Shown here: one piece after another, positions 26,784 to 35,765 of the stretch
Layout: every line of letters starts with the position of its first letter
Numbering within the stretch: the stretch's first letter is position 1
Assembly (NCBI GenBank): GCA_018268915.1
Contig: JAFDVQ010000016.1
Coordinates: forward strand, 186,001-250,000
Length of the DNA stretch: 64,000 nt
Reading direction: 5' to 3'
Source: Acidobacteriota bacterium
GTDB taxonomy: Bacteria > Acidobacteriota > Terriglobia > Terriglobales > Acidobacteriaceae
Notes under the pieces: model-generated
Told to the model about the DNA's origin: nothing
What the model saw: the letters and a program-made list of their open reading frames with translations, nothing else
Databases searched by the model: none
Position numbers and translations under genes: made by a program

Positions 26784-26809
26784 AAAACGAGCAACAACTC
26801 CTCGGTTTT
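26784..26809. terminator. Possible bidirectional terminator
   Basis: AAAACGAG (26784-26791) and CTCGGTTTT (26801-26809) can pair with one bulged G. It lies in the 33-base gap between convergent genes and has A/T ends for both strands. Confidence 0.5.
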
Positions 26810-26811
26810 GC

Positions 26812-28689
26812 TTACACCCAGGTTCGAAGGCCAATGATTCCCCAATAGGCGAGGTAAATCGTCGCAAGGACGAGTGCGGCCGAAACGATCATTGAATAGA
26901 TGCGGACGCTGCGTCGCGCTCCGTCTGCGCGGGCTCTCCATGCCGTCCAGGCAGCAATCAATGATGTGAGTGAGAAAAGCAAGGTGGATGCGAAAATTCC
27001 GAGCGACCAGAGCGTGACATTGCCAAGTCGGCCAATGATATCGCCTGAGCTCGCGGCAAAGATCGCCACGAAGCCAATCAGGCAGAGCATCGCGAGCAGC
27101 GGCCACAAGCGCATCGGCCGTTCGGCCGGCCGGCGGCGCTTCTTGAACAGTCCGCCGAGCAGCCAGACCGGCGCATAAAGCAGGATCGAGATCATTGCCA
27201 GGCCAACCAATGTGGTCAGCGCAATTTCGAAGAACGCGAATGGCGTCGACAGGCGCTTCATCGTAACGCCCGCTTGAATAAAACGCCCGTCCTTGTTCGG
27301 CGTCAGCAATGCGGCAGAAGCGGCCGGCTCGGGCGGCTCGTCCTTGCCGGCGTATCGAAACAAATGTCCGGAGACTGGGAAAAACATGTTGGTTCCATTC
27401 AGGCTTGAGATGAGCATCTTCCCGTCACTGAAGTGAACGCGGGAGATCCCGGCGAGGCGATCCATAAATCGAATCACCTCCTGGCGCGGCGAGTCAGGCT
27501 CATAGAAGCCGGCATAGTCGGCGGCGTCTGATGGAAGCGCGGCGGCTGCCGGTACTGGTGGACGCTGCAGATGAAGCGTGATGTACCCTCTGATTGCCTT
27601 ACCAATCGTTGAGAATGCGTCTCCGTTTCCGGAGTTGATGGAGTAGAAATAGCCAATTCCATACTCAGGCATGTAGGCCAATTCGGTCAGGCCTCCTTCG
27701 ACTCCGCCATTGTGGCCGTGAAAGATGAAACCATCGTTGAATGACCAGTAGTTGGAGAGTCCGTATCCGGCTGCGAGGCCCTCGCGCGCAGCCCACGTAC
27801 TGGCAGGGTTCTCCATTCGATCTATTTCACTCGCTGGCACAAGTTGCGTGCCGTTGACTGCGCCGCGGTTTAGATAGAACTGCACATAGGCGGCCATGTC
27901 CTGTGCTGATGCATTGATAGAGCCAGCAGGACGATACGTGATGTTCCAGTAGCGATAAGGCGTCTTCCCGTCGCTGTGGTAAAGCGTTGCTGCCTGGCTG
28001 GAATCGGGCTTGAAGTAAGTTGCGGTCTTCATGCCGATAGGCTGGAAGAAATTGTGCTCGACATAGTCTTCAAAGCGTTCGCCGCTGACTTTCTCCACGA
28101 TGTATGCTGCGACGGCCGGGCCCGAATTGCAGTAGGCCATACGCGTACCGGGGCGCCAGCGGGAAGATCGCGAGGACCGGCCGAAGTCGAGCGCCTCGCG
28201 CAGGCTCATGTTCGCAGCGTCCTTCGCGTATTCGCGAAGGTGAAGGTCGTCCCAGCCCGTAGTGTGCTCTAACAAGTGGACCACGCGAATAGGGTCCGTC
28301 GCCTCCCATTTATTGTCGGAACCGATCTCCGGAATAAGCTTGTGGACTGGCTCGTTAAGTGTGAGTTTGCCTTCGCGCACTAACTTGAGAATCGAGAGAG
28401 AGGCAAATGCTTTCGAGGTAGATCCGATGCGAAACAGGGTCCACGCCGTAGCATCTCGATTCGACGCGACGTCGGCCTTGCCGAGCGCCGTCACCCACTC
28501 GGGTCCATCGCGATGGACGATTGCGACCGATACGCCGGGAGTGTGGCTATCCGCGAGGATTTTTATAAGCTGTTGCTGGAGCTCGGGAATCGACTGGGCT
28601 GCCTTTAGCTTTTCAGGAGGCTTATCTGCGGCGAAGCCAAAGACCGCGAGGAAGGGAAGAATCAGGGCTGAAATAATTTGCTTGCACAT
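26812..28689 (-). CDS. Class C beta-lactamase-type serine hydrolase with membrane C-terminus
   Basis: The 625-residue protein has a signal peptide (about 1-20), a serine hydrolase domain with the nucleophile motif STSK in RIGSTSKAFA, the YCN triad (Y-x-N) and the HGHNGG motif, as in PBP4*/EstB and AmpC-like proteins. From about 490 it has four membrane segments (FALTTLVGLAMISILLYAP, LLAMLCLIGFVAIFAASS and two more). Members include D-aminopeptidases and esterases, so beta-lactam resistance cannot be inferred. Convergent with the MobB-like gene. Confidence 0.88.
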   Translation of the reverse strand: MCKQIISALILPFLAVFGFAADKPPEKLKAAQSIPELQQQLIKILADSHTPGVSVAIVHRDGPEWVTALGKADVASNRDATAWTLFRIGSTSKAFASLSILKLVREGKLTLNEPVHKLIPEIGSDNKWEATDPIRVVHLLEHTTGWDDLHLREYAKDAANMSLREALDFGRSSRSSRWRPGTRMAYCNSGPAVAAYIVEKVSGERFEDYVEHNFFQPIGMKTATYFKPDSSQAATLYHSDGKTPYRYWNITYRPAGSINASAQDMAAYVQFYLNRGAVNGTQLVPASEIDRMENPASTWAAREGLAAGYGLSNYWSFNDGFIFHGHNGGVEGGLTELAYMPEYGIGYFYSINSGNGDAFSTIGKAIRGYITLHLQRPPVPAAAALPSDAADYAGFYEPDSPRQEVIRFMDRLAGISRVHFSDGKMLISSLNGTNMFFPVSGHLFRYAGKDEPPEPAASAALLTPNKDGRFIQAGVTMKRLSTPFAFFEIALTTLVGLAMISILLYAPVWLLGGLFKKRRRPAERPMRLWPLLAMLCLIGFVAIFAASSGDIIGRLGNVTLWSLGIFASTLLFSLTSLIAAWTAWRARADGARRSVRIYSMIVSAALVLATIYLAYWGIIGLRTWV

Positions 28690-29103
28690 GGTCGCCTCGA
28701 TCTTCTGGCAAAGTCCCAGAGGCTCTCTTCTTGGAACGGATCATGGTACATCTCACAAGGTAGCGTGCCAAGACCAGGGAGTCAGCGCCTGGTCTGCACC
28801 GATATAATCATCTTGGTCTCGTACGACAAAACAATAGTTACAAGCCGAACCTCCTCCTGATCGTTCGCAAGCCTGCGATTCAAGAATTGAGACCGAGGGT
28901 CACGAAAGATCCTGTCTTACCTGGTAGCTCTCTCTGAAAACAGGTTCATCTCATGCGTCGCGCGTGCTCGCCTTCGTGTCGGCGTGCGATGAGCCACACC
29001 TGCTGACCTTCTGGCGGCTGAGAAATCGCGAACGGGTAAGACCCGTCCACTTTCTTCTCCGTGAACTCAGGTTTGCTCGCCGTGTTTGAGGAGGAAGAAA
29101 TAC
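28690..29103. other. Divergent intergenic region with possible gene remnant
   Basis: 414 bases between the hydrolase and the cytochrome. No terminator or promoter stands out. On the minus strand, 28946-29075 reads as a protein-like stretch (KPEFTEKKVDGSYPFAIS, then QPPEGQQVWLIARR) that ends in a stop but has no convincing beginning. This could be a gene remnant or chance. Confidence 0.3.
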
Positions 29104-30804
29104 ATGGGTTCGCATTTCGGCGCGGGATGTCGGGGCATGATTCCGGCCAGAACACATCACATCCGATTTGCGCTGGTGCTCATTGCATTCAACTTGCTTC
29201 TGAATAGTTTCGTTGCATTCGCTGCGACGAACCAGGAAGCAACGCCCGTGCGGACTGCCGATGCCTCCTGTGCGCGCTGCCATGCCGCAATCTTTAAGAG
29301 CTACCTGGAGACGCCGATGGCCAACGCGAGCGGTTCGGCAAATGATAATCTTCGCGACGGCAAATTTGAGCACGCAGCATCGTCAATGGAGTACACGATT
29401 GCCGCGCACCAGGATCGGCCAACCCTCTCTTATCGATCCCTCACCGATCCGGATTTAGCCGGTCACTTCCCGTTGGAATACTTTCTCGGCTCCGGCCATC
29501 TGGGAACAACCTATCTCTATTTGCAAGGAAATTTTCTCTTTGAGTCCCCGGTGGCGTGGTACGGACCCACCAGGAGCTTCGACATGAAGCCTGGGCTCCA
29601 GGAGATGACCAGCATGCCGCCGCCGATCCCCATGGAGAGCGGATGCCTCCGCTGTCATATGAGCTCCGTGCAGGCTGCCGCGCCCGGCACCATCAACCGT
29701 TATCAAGGGCTGGCTTTCCTGCATACTGGCATCACCTGTGAGTCCTGCCATGGCGATTCGGATGCGCACGTGCGGAGCGATGGTAAGGCAGGCGTCGTAA
29801 ACCCGAAAAAACTGACCGCCGAGCAAAGAGATTCAGTTTGTATCAATTGCCACCTTGAGGGCGACGTGCTCGTTCAGCGTGCCGGGCTTTCGCCGCTGGA
29901 CTACCGGCCCGGCGAGTCGATCTCAAAGTATCTGGCCTTCTACGTCAGGACCAAGGCGAACCTGACACAGCGCGGAGTCAGCGAAGTGGAACAGCTGGCT
30001 CAGAGCACCTGCAAGCGGATGAGTGGCGACCGCATGTCGTGCACCAGCTGTCACGATCCGCACTACACTCCAGCTGCGGCGGAAAAGGCGGCGTTTTTCC
30101 GCGGTAAATGTCTCGCCTGCCACTCCCAGCCGGAATTTGCGCAGACACATCATCCGGAGAACAAGGACTGTACAAGCTGTCACATGTCGCGGACCGGAGC
30201 AGAGAATATTCCCCACGTGGCCTGGACCGACCACCGTATCCTCAAGCTGCCGGAGGCCTCGAACAGCAAGACGGTCCTCGAGAGCAGCAGCGGAGATCTC
30301 ACGCCCATCTTCTCTCCAACTGCCGATGCGCGCGACCTTGCCATGGCGAACTACAAGGCACTGCTTCTTGGCGACAAGTCTCGAGAGCCAGTAGCGTGGG
30401 AACAGCTCAACGCGTTGAGTAAAACAGGAAACGTAGATGCCGCTACTCTTGATGCGCTGGGAACTCTTGCGGCTGAGCGGAAGAACGCTCAGACAGCGGA
30501 AGAAGAATTCCGCCGTGCGCTCGCCTTCGCTCCCGACGATTTGACTGCATTGTCAGATCTGGGAGTTCTGCTGGCGCGCGAGGGCAAGCTGAACGAATCC
30601 GTTGCGATGCTGCAGAAAGCGTTCGCGAAGAATCAGGATCTGCCGGGACTTTCGATGAACCTCGCGCGCGTCGAGTGCATTGCCGGAGACGCCGAGGGCG
30701 CACGCGCAACGCTGAATGCAACCCTTGCCTACGGCAGCAATCTTGAGAGCGTGAGACGCTTGCTGGGCCAGCTGACTAGTTGCAAGTCGCTCGGGACGAG
30801 GTAG
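29104..30804 (+). CDS. Multihaem c-type cytochrome with C-terminal TPRs
   Basis: The 566-residue exported protein has a signal helix (about 20-41) and seven CxxCH haem sites: CARCH (C56), CLRCH, CESCH, CINCH, CTSCH, CLACH and CTSCH. The last 130 residues form three TPR-like repeats (for example TAEEEFRRALAFAPDDLTAL and LGVLLAREGKLNESVAML). Such cytochromes transfer electrons in the periplasm, and the TPRs suggest a protein partner. AGGAGG precedes ATG 29104; a second ATG at 29137 is possible. No cytochrome maturation or reductase gene is adjacent. Single gene. Confidence 0.9.
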   Translation: MGSHFGAGCRGMIPARTHHIRFALVLIAFNLLLNSFVAFAATNQEATPVRTADASCARCHAAIFKSYLETPMANASGSANDNLRDGKFEHAASSMEYTIAAHQDRPTLSYRSLTDPDLAGHFPLEYFLGSGHLGTTYLYLQGNFLFESPVAWYGPTRSFDMKPGLQEMTSMPPPIPMESGCLRCHMSSVQAAAPGTINRYQGLAFLHTGITCESCHGDSDAHVRSDGKAGVVNPKKLTAEQRDSVCINCHLEGDVLVQRAGLSPLDYRPGESISKYLAFYVRTKANLTQRGVSEVEQLAQSTCKRMSGDRMSCTSCHDPHYTPAAAEKAAFFRGKCLACHSQPEFAQTHHPENKDCTSCHMSRTGAENIPHVAWTDHRILKLPEASNSKTVLESSSGDLTPIFSPTADARDLAMANYKALLLGDKSREPVAWEQLNALSKTGNVDAATLDALGTLAAERKNAQTAEEEFRRALAFAPDDLTALSDLGVLLAREGKLNESVAMLQKAFAKNQDLPGLSMNLARVECIAGDAEGARATLNATLAYGSNLESVRRLLGQLTSCKSLGTR

Positions 30805-30843
30805 CCAGCCTGCTTTCTCAGCTCATGCCGGGTTAGATCCGGG

Positions 30844-31248
30844 TCAGGCATTTGCTAGTGCAGCATCTCGTGCGTCGCGCTTGCCCGCGAGCTTCAGGCC
30901 GATCCAGCAGCTGACAGGCCATGTGAGCAGCCACGAAAGCCAGTACCAGTGCGGCCATCCCTTCGACCAGTTGGGAATGATCGCGCCAATTCCCATCACC
31001 TCGCCCAGGATGAAAAACCATAGCACGTGCCTGCCGGGACGGTTCGGAGAGAAACGCGCACACACCCACGCGCACAAGATCGAAATCACGACGAAGAAGG
31101 CCGTGCTGGCTAGAAGTGCAGCATTCGACGGAATGCGGCCTTTCTCAAAATCGCCGGGAAAGATACGAGTCAAAATTGGGTCGGTGCAGAGTACGAGAAC
31201 GATGGAGAGCACGTAGCTCCCCAGAACGATTCCGATGGACTTGAGCAT
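30844..31248 (-). CDS. Four-helix membrane protein, unknown
   Basis: The 134-residue product has four hydrophobic segments: IGIVLGSYVLSIVLVL, NAALLASTAFFVVISILCAW, VLWFFILGEVMGIGAII and WYWLSWLLTWPVSCWIGL. No enzymatic motif is visible. It is convergent with the cytochrome gene and has no clear partner. Confidence 0.7.
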   Translation of the reverse strand: MLKSIGIVLGSYVLSIVLVLCTDPILTRIFPGDFEKGRIPSNAALLASTAFFVVISILCAWVCARFSPNRPGRHVLWFFILGEVMGIGAIIPNWSKGWPHWYWLSWLLTWPVSCWIGLKLAGKRDARDAALANA

Positions 31249-31364
31249 AGGGGCTGGCCTCCGACATCACGGCCGGGGTTCGAGAGGGAATTGGCTCGTG
31301 AGGTGCTACAAAGCCTATCGCGCAATCGGCGCTTTGGGCCAGCAAAAAGCTAAGAATGCAATCG

Positions 31365-31709
31365 CTACTCGCCCACGACATAGATATTTGCTTCGAGAAC
31401 GCCCTGATCGGTCCGGACGAGAGTGACAATGCGGCGGTATTCCGAACCCTCGAATTCATCGAGGCGATGCCAGTGCTCGCGCAACTCGGGCGACTCGAAC
31501 ACGTTCACACTCACTTCCGGACCGGCTGGATCAAGCGTTAGCCCCGGAAATCCCATGGAGCTCCCCCAGCCTGCACTCAGAAGAATGCCGCGGACCGTTC
31601 CTTTGAGCCATCGACCTTTCATGCTCGAAAGTTGATCGTGATTGATCTCTCCGGGAGACAGGCTCCCATAAGTGGCAAGCCGCGCTTCCGCGCCGCAATC
31701 CTCAGCCAC
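31365..31709 (-). CDS. Gamma-glutamylcyclotransferase-like (GGCT/AIG2) protein
   Basis: The 114-residue protein shows the substrate-loop motif ATYGSLSPG and a conserved acidic residue in LDEFEGSEYRR, followed by a short beta strand (ANIYVVGE). Members open or cyclise gamma-glutamyl amines. It begins six bases after the xseB stop in the same direction, so both are probably one transcript. Confidence 0.85.
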   Translation of the reverse strand: MAEDCGAEARLATYGSLSPGEINHDQLSSMKGRWLKGTVRGILLSAGWGSSMGFPGLTLDPAGPEVSVNVFESPELREHWHRLDEFEGSEYRRIVTLVRTDQGVLEANIYVVGE

Positions 31710-31715
31710 GGATGC

Positions 31716-31943
31716 TCAACCCTTCTTGTCATTGGGGAACGGCTCGGTTCTGAATGAACCATCGCGCTGCTTGATGAGCACCTGCACCTTGCCTTCAGCC
31801 TCGTCGAGTTCCTTCTTGCAGGCGGCTGAGAGCACCGTGCCTTCTTCAAAGAGCTTGATGGAGTCTTCGAGCGACAGGTCGCCCTTCTCGAGCGACTCAA
31901 CGATAGTTTCGAGTTTCTTCAGCGATTCTTCGAAGGATGCCAT
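31716..31943 (-). CDS. xseB: Exodeoxyribonuclease VII small subunit
   Basis: The 75-residue helical protein has the family core SFEESLKKLETIVESLEKGD and LEDSIKLFEEG, then KVQVL. XseB partners XseA in single-strand DNA degradation; xseA is not in the window. It is the first of a two-gene run with the GGCT gene. Upstream lies a hairpin repeat and the MTHFR fusion gene. Confidence 0.94.
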   Translation of the reverse strand: MASFEESLKKLETIVESLEKGDLSLEDSIKLFEEGTVLSAACKKELDEAEGKVQVLIKQRDGSFRTEPFPNDKKG

Positions 31944-32010
31944 GTGTCGTTCTTATTGTATGCGGATGGGCACTCTTCCGGACACGCATGCGGTCGCTCG
32001 GCGTTGTCGT

Positions 32011-32047
32011 TCCCACCCTGAACGCGAAAGACGCGTTTAGATGGGGA
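32011..32047 (-). repeat. Hairpin repeat, CCCATC...GGGTGGG family, copy 2
   Basis: On the minus strand, CCCATC-TAAACGCG and CGCGTT-CAGGGTGGGA pair around TCTTT, with AACGCG/CGCGTT in the core and CCCATC/GGGTGGG outside. The outer bases match the element at 10476 while the core differs, the pattern of a dispersed repeat. It lies between xseB and the MTHFR fusion gene. Confidence 0.55.
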
Positions 32048-32068
32048 ACCCGACATTAACTAATCAAG

Positions 32069-33943
32069 TCACTTCAGGTCGAGGGCGGCTTGCGGCAGCA
32101 CGCTCGCGATTACTTCCGCTGCGGCAGAATAACGCCCAAAGGGAGCACTGACCTGAACGCCCTGCACCATACCGCGCACCGACTCCAGCATCTCCTGCGC
32201 AATGCGAATGCCTTCCTGCCGCGCAGCATCGGGAGTCTCCGCTTGGGCCATGCGCAGCATGATCTCTTCCGGCATCGAGACGCGCAAGTCGTTCTTCATG
32301 AACTCGGCATTGCGAAGGCTTGTCAGCGGCCAGATCCCCGCTATCACCGGAATCCGGTAAGACTCGATGCGGTTCAGGAATTCTTCAAGCAGGCTCAGAT
32401 CGAAGACCGGCTGCGTGATGGCGTATTCCGCCCCGGCCTCAACCTTGAATGCAAACCGGCGCAACTCATGCTCGATATCCGGTACGCCCGGGTTCGCGGC
32501 TACTCCGATCGTGAAGTTCGTCGAAGCTCCGATCGAGTTTGCGCCGATATCCAGCCCGTGATTGAGCCGGCGAACGATATTCACGAGGCCGATCGCGTCG
32601 ACGTCGAAAACTGCCGTCGCATCCGGATAGTTGCCCAGTTTCGGTGGGTCACCCGTAAGGCAAAGAATGTTCTTCAGCCCAATAGAAGAGGCTCCAAGCA
32701 GATCCGACTGGATACTGAGTACATTCCGGTCGCGGCACGTGTAATGCAGAATCGTCTCGATGCCGGTGTGCTGCTGGATCTGGATGCAGAGGCTCTGCGC
32801 GCTCATTCGAGCCGAGGCCCGGGGCGAATCAGGCACATTGATCGCGTGGACGCCGAGTTGGGCAAGAAGGCGCGCGCCCTCGATCTCCTTCGTGCAGTTG
32901 ATGCCCTTCGGCGGCACGATCTCCACCAGGGTGACGAACTGGCCTTCCTGGATCAGCGAGCCGATGCGTGAGCGCTCAGCCAGTGGTGCGGGCGGCGTCT
33001 CAGTCGAGATTTCAGAGTGTTTTCCACCGTCTGTGACGCGTGCCTGCGCGTCGATTGCCCGCATCGCGGATCGCATGGCGCGTATGTGATTCGGTGTGGT
33101 GCCACAGCAGCCGCCAACGAATTGCGCTCCAGCGGCAATGGCTTTGCGCGCGAAGCTGGCCATGTACTCCGGCGAGCACAGATAGATATTGCGCCCCTCG
33201 ATCGCACGCGGCATTCCTGCGTTGGGCATGGCAGCCAGGGGCAGGTCAGTCGCACTGCGCATGCACTCCAGCGCAGTCAGAACCGTTGATGGCCCCGTGG
33301 AGCAGTTGACGCCGATCGCCCCAGCACCCCATTCGGTGAGCAGGGCAGCGGCCTGCTCGGGCTTCGAGCCGTCCAGGCAATTGCTCTCGTCGTCTACCGT
33401 GACCATGACGAGTACCGGCAATTCCGGAGCCGTCTCTTCGGCAGCCAACAAAGCTTCGCGAGCCTCATTCAACGCTGGCATAGTTTCGATAATGAGGAGG
33501 TCCACTCCAGCTTCAGCAAGAGCACGAATCTGTTCCGCAAAGGCGGCACGCGCTTCATCCAGCCCCGTCTTCCCCAGCGGCTCGAGGCGGACCCCAAGTG
33601 GCCCGATGGACCCGGCGACATAAGCCGTCCCAGCCTGCTTTTCCTTCAGGTGGTCGACAGCTTGCCGAGCGATGCGAACTCCGGCGGCATTGATCTCTGC
33701 CACCTTCGACGCCAGCCCATGCCGGGTCAGCCGAAATCGATTCGCGCCGAAGGTATTGGTCTCAATGATTTCGGCCCCGGCCTGCAGGTAGTCCTCGTGG
33801 ACAGACAGGATCAGGTTCGGGTCAGAAAGATTCAGCTCGTCGTAGCAACGATTGATGAAAACGCCGCGGGCGTAAAGGACCGTACCCATGGCTCCATCGG
33901 CAAGCACGGGGCGATTAGAAAAGAGATCGGCGAACTGAGGCAT
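32069..33943 (-). CDS. Bifunctional homocysteine S-methyltransferase / methylenetetrahydrofolate reductase
   Basis: The 624-residue fusion covers two steps of one-carbon metabolism. Residues about 1-300 are the zinc-dependent homocysteine methyltransferase, with ADGAMGTVLYARGVF, GVNCSTGPSTVL and the zinc cysteines GGCCGTTPNHI. Residues about 330-620 are the MTHFR barrel, with TLVEIVPPKGINC, DSPRASARMSA, HYTCRDRN and LCLTGDPPK. This order is that of YitJ-type enzymes. Start ATG 33943. Confidence 0.95.
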   Translation of the reverse strand: MPQFADLFSNRPVLADGAMGTVLYARGVFINRCYDELNLSDPNLILSVHEDYLQAGAEIIETNTFGANRFRLTRHGLASKVAEINAAGVRIARQAVDHLKEKQAGTAYVAGSIGPLGVRLEPLGKTGLDEARAAFAEQIRALAEAGVDLLIIETMPALNEAREALLAAEETAPELPVLVMVTVDDESNCLDGSKPEQAAALLTEWGAGAIGVNCSTGPSTVLTALECMRSATDLPLAAMPNAGMPRAIEGRNIYLCSPEYMASFARKAIAAGAQFVGGCCGTTPNHIRAMRSAMRAIDAQARVTDGGKHSEISTETPPAPLAERSRIGSLIQEGQFVTLVEIVPPKGINCTKEIEGARLLAQLGVHAINVPDSPRASARMSAQSLCIQIQQHTGIETILHYTCRDRNVLSIQSDLLGASSIGLKNILCLTGDPPKLGNYPDATAVFDVDAIGLVNIVRRLNHGLDIGANSIGASTNFTIGVAANPGVPDIEHELRRFAFKVEAGAEYAITQPVFDLSLLEEFLNRIESYRIPVIAGIWPLTSLRNAEFMKNDLRVSMPEEIMLRMAQAETPDAARQEGIRIAQEMLESVRGMVQGVQVSAPFGRYSAAAEVIASVLPQAALDLK

Positions 33944-34215
33944 CCTGACCTAATGCTACCGCAAGGGCCATGAAAGTCAGGCTCTTGGGCCTTGAACGGG
34001 GAAGCTGGGCAGTTGAGTTGCGCCGCCGGCACATTCAGCCGAATAAGCGGGTTGCTTTGTTATGATTGGAGAGTCAAAAAGCTAAGCAGAGCCGGTCAAA
34101 ACGGTGGCCTGGGAAGGCCTCGATCTTGTCCGGAGTTGCGGCAATCGCCATTCATTTTACGGTCCGCCAGGCGCAGTCAGCATTCCAACTGCGCCGTTAT
34201 TCGAGGGAAGCGATT

Positions 34216-35712
34216 TTGAAGAAGAGAAGTCTTTGGCTCTGCGCCGCCGCGGCGGTACTTGTATCCGTGGTGCTGGCAGGATGTGGTTCGACGACGTACT
34301 TTGCCGGAAGAGTGCTGCCACCCAGTGGACTGACCAACCGGGTGATGATCGCCATCCAGAACCCAAGCGTAGCGTCGACAGGAGCGTTGACTTTTGTCGA
34401 CGCTTTCTACGACATCCGTTTCAGCTACAACCAGAAAATCGGCGGCTTCTCGATCTCGGGGTACTCCGGGAATCTTCCCGCTACGATCCAGAACATGCCT
34501 GAAGAACAGCTCGGCGCGGTCTATGGCGCAGGCGACGGTTCGCTCCACCTCATCAATTACCAGAAGGAAAGTGACAACGGAGCTCAGAAAGGCGCAAACG
34601 GGCTCTCCTCCAGTATCTTCATTAGCCGCAACGGCAGGTTTGTATTTGCGGCCAACCAGCAGGCTACTGTTCTGACAGTTGTCGACGCAGCGGCCGGCGC
34701 TGCATATCCCCTCGGTCTTCCCGGCGTTTACCGTGTGAGCGTCAATCCCGGCGGCACCGCGGCGATGGCGTTCGTTCAGAACTCGAATTACGCGTACTAC
34801 GCCCGTCAGCTCACTTCCAGTGAATCGCTCGCCTACTCCGGCGGAGCCAGCACCTGGCCCAAAGCAGCCATGGATTGCGAGCCTCAGAATGCTCCCGGAT
34901 GGTGCCTCTTCCAGATGCAGAGCCCCGACGCGACAGACGCGACTGGAAATCCTTACGGCGCACCTCTCGTGTTCGACCGGCCAGTCAAAGCCATCTTCTC
35001 CGCCGATGGAAGCACCGCTTACGTGATGAACTGCGGACAGGAGTGCGGAGGTGCGGCCTCATCCGTCTCCGTGATGCCGGTGTCGCCGGTGATCTACACC
35101 TCGGGACAACATTCTGGGAAACTGCCCACCAACGCCGCTCTGCATGCTGATTGCGCGTCAACACCGGGCGTAAGCTCCTGCACCCTCGCGATTCCTGGCG
35201 GTTCCAGCAACGCGCTTCTGGCGAACTCGACCATGTATGTCATTGGCCAGAAGCTGCTCCCGGATGGTCTGTTCACAGGCAATCTGACAGTGGTGAGCCT
35301 CACCGGAACCGGCACAGGCACGCTCTCCGCAGGAAATCCTATCTCGGTCAGCGACGGCGCGCCCGGCGCTCCAAGCCGCATGATCATGGCCGATGACAGC
35401 ACGCTGTGGATCGGAACAACCAAGTGCACCAACGGTGAGCGGTATGCAACCGCGCAGCCCTACGGATGCCTGACCATGTTCAACACGACCAGCAATACCG
35501 TCACGATGCTTGAGCCGTATCATGGCGACCTGACGGGCATTGCTGCCGTAACTGGGCTGCACAAGGTCTACGTGGCGCAGGGCGGACAGGTGTACATCTA
35601 TCACACCACCGATGGATCGTCGATCAACAATCAATACGTCACTGTGAACGGCACCGCCTCAGACGTTGCCTTTATGGACGGCCACTTCGACGACAACAAC
35701 ACCGTCTACTAA
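34216..35712 (+). CDS. Lipoprotein with probable beta-propeller
   Basis: From TTG 34216 (GAGGGAAG just before) the product is 498 residues. Residues 1-23 are a lipoprotein signal (KKRSLWLCAAAAVLVSVVL) with lipobox LAGC. The rest is Ser/Gly/Thr-rich with repeated blades such as SSIFISRNGRFVFAANQQAT, VDAAAGAAYPLGLPGVYRV and TGIAAVTGLHKVYVAQGGQ, which suggests a seven-bladed propeller of the surface YncE type. The substrate is unknown. An inverted copy of the tandem repeat follows the stop. Confidence 0.8.
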   Translation: MKKRSLWLCAAAAVLVSVVLAGCGSTTYFAGRVLPPSGLTNRVMIAIQNPSVASTGALTFVDAFYDIRFSYNQKIGGFSISGYSGNLPATIQNMPEEQLGAVYGAGDGSLHLINYQKESDNGAQKGANGLSSSIFISRNGRFVFAANQQATVLTVVDAAAGAAYPLGLPGVYRVSVNPGGTAAMAFVQNSNYAYYARQLTSSESLAYSGGASTWPKAAMDCEPQNAPGWCLFQMQSPDATDATGNPYGAPLVFDRPVKAIFSADGSTAYVMNCGQECGGAASSVSVMPVSPVIYTSGQHSGKLPTNAALHADCASTPGVSSCTLAIPGGSSNALLANSTMYVIGQKLLPDGLFTGNLTVVSLTGTGTGTLSAGNPISVSDGAPGAPSRMIMADDSTLWIGTTKCTNGERYATAQPYGCLTMFNTTSNTVTMLEPYHGDLTGIAAVTGLHKVYVAQGGQVYIYHTTDGSSINNQYVTVNGTASDVAFMDGHFDDNNTVY

Positions 35713-35715
35713 GAA

Positions 35716-35739
35716 GCTAGCGGAGTCAGCGGAGTTCGG
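35716..35739 (-). repeat. TCCGCTAAC-type tandem repeat, copy 3 (inverted)
   Basis: On the minus strand it reads GAACTCCGC-TGACTCCGC-TAGC, a short version of the repeat found at 8704 and 11497, in the 53-base gap between the lipoprotein gene and the deacetylase gene. Confidence 0.55.
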
Positions 35740-35765
35740 CCAGCACTGCATTTGAGGCTTCCAGC

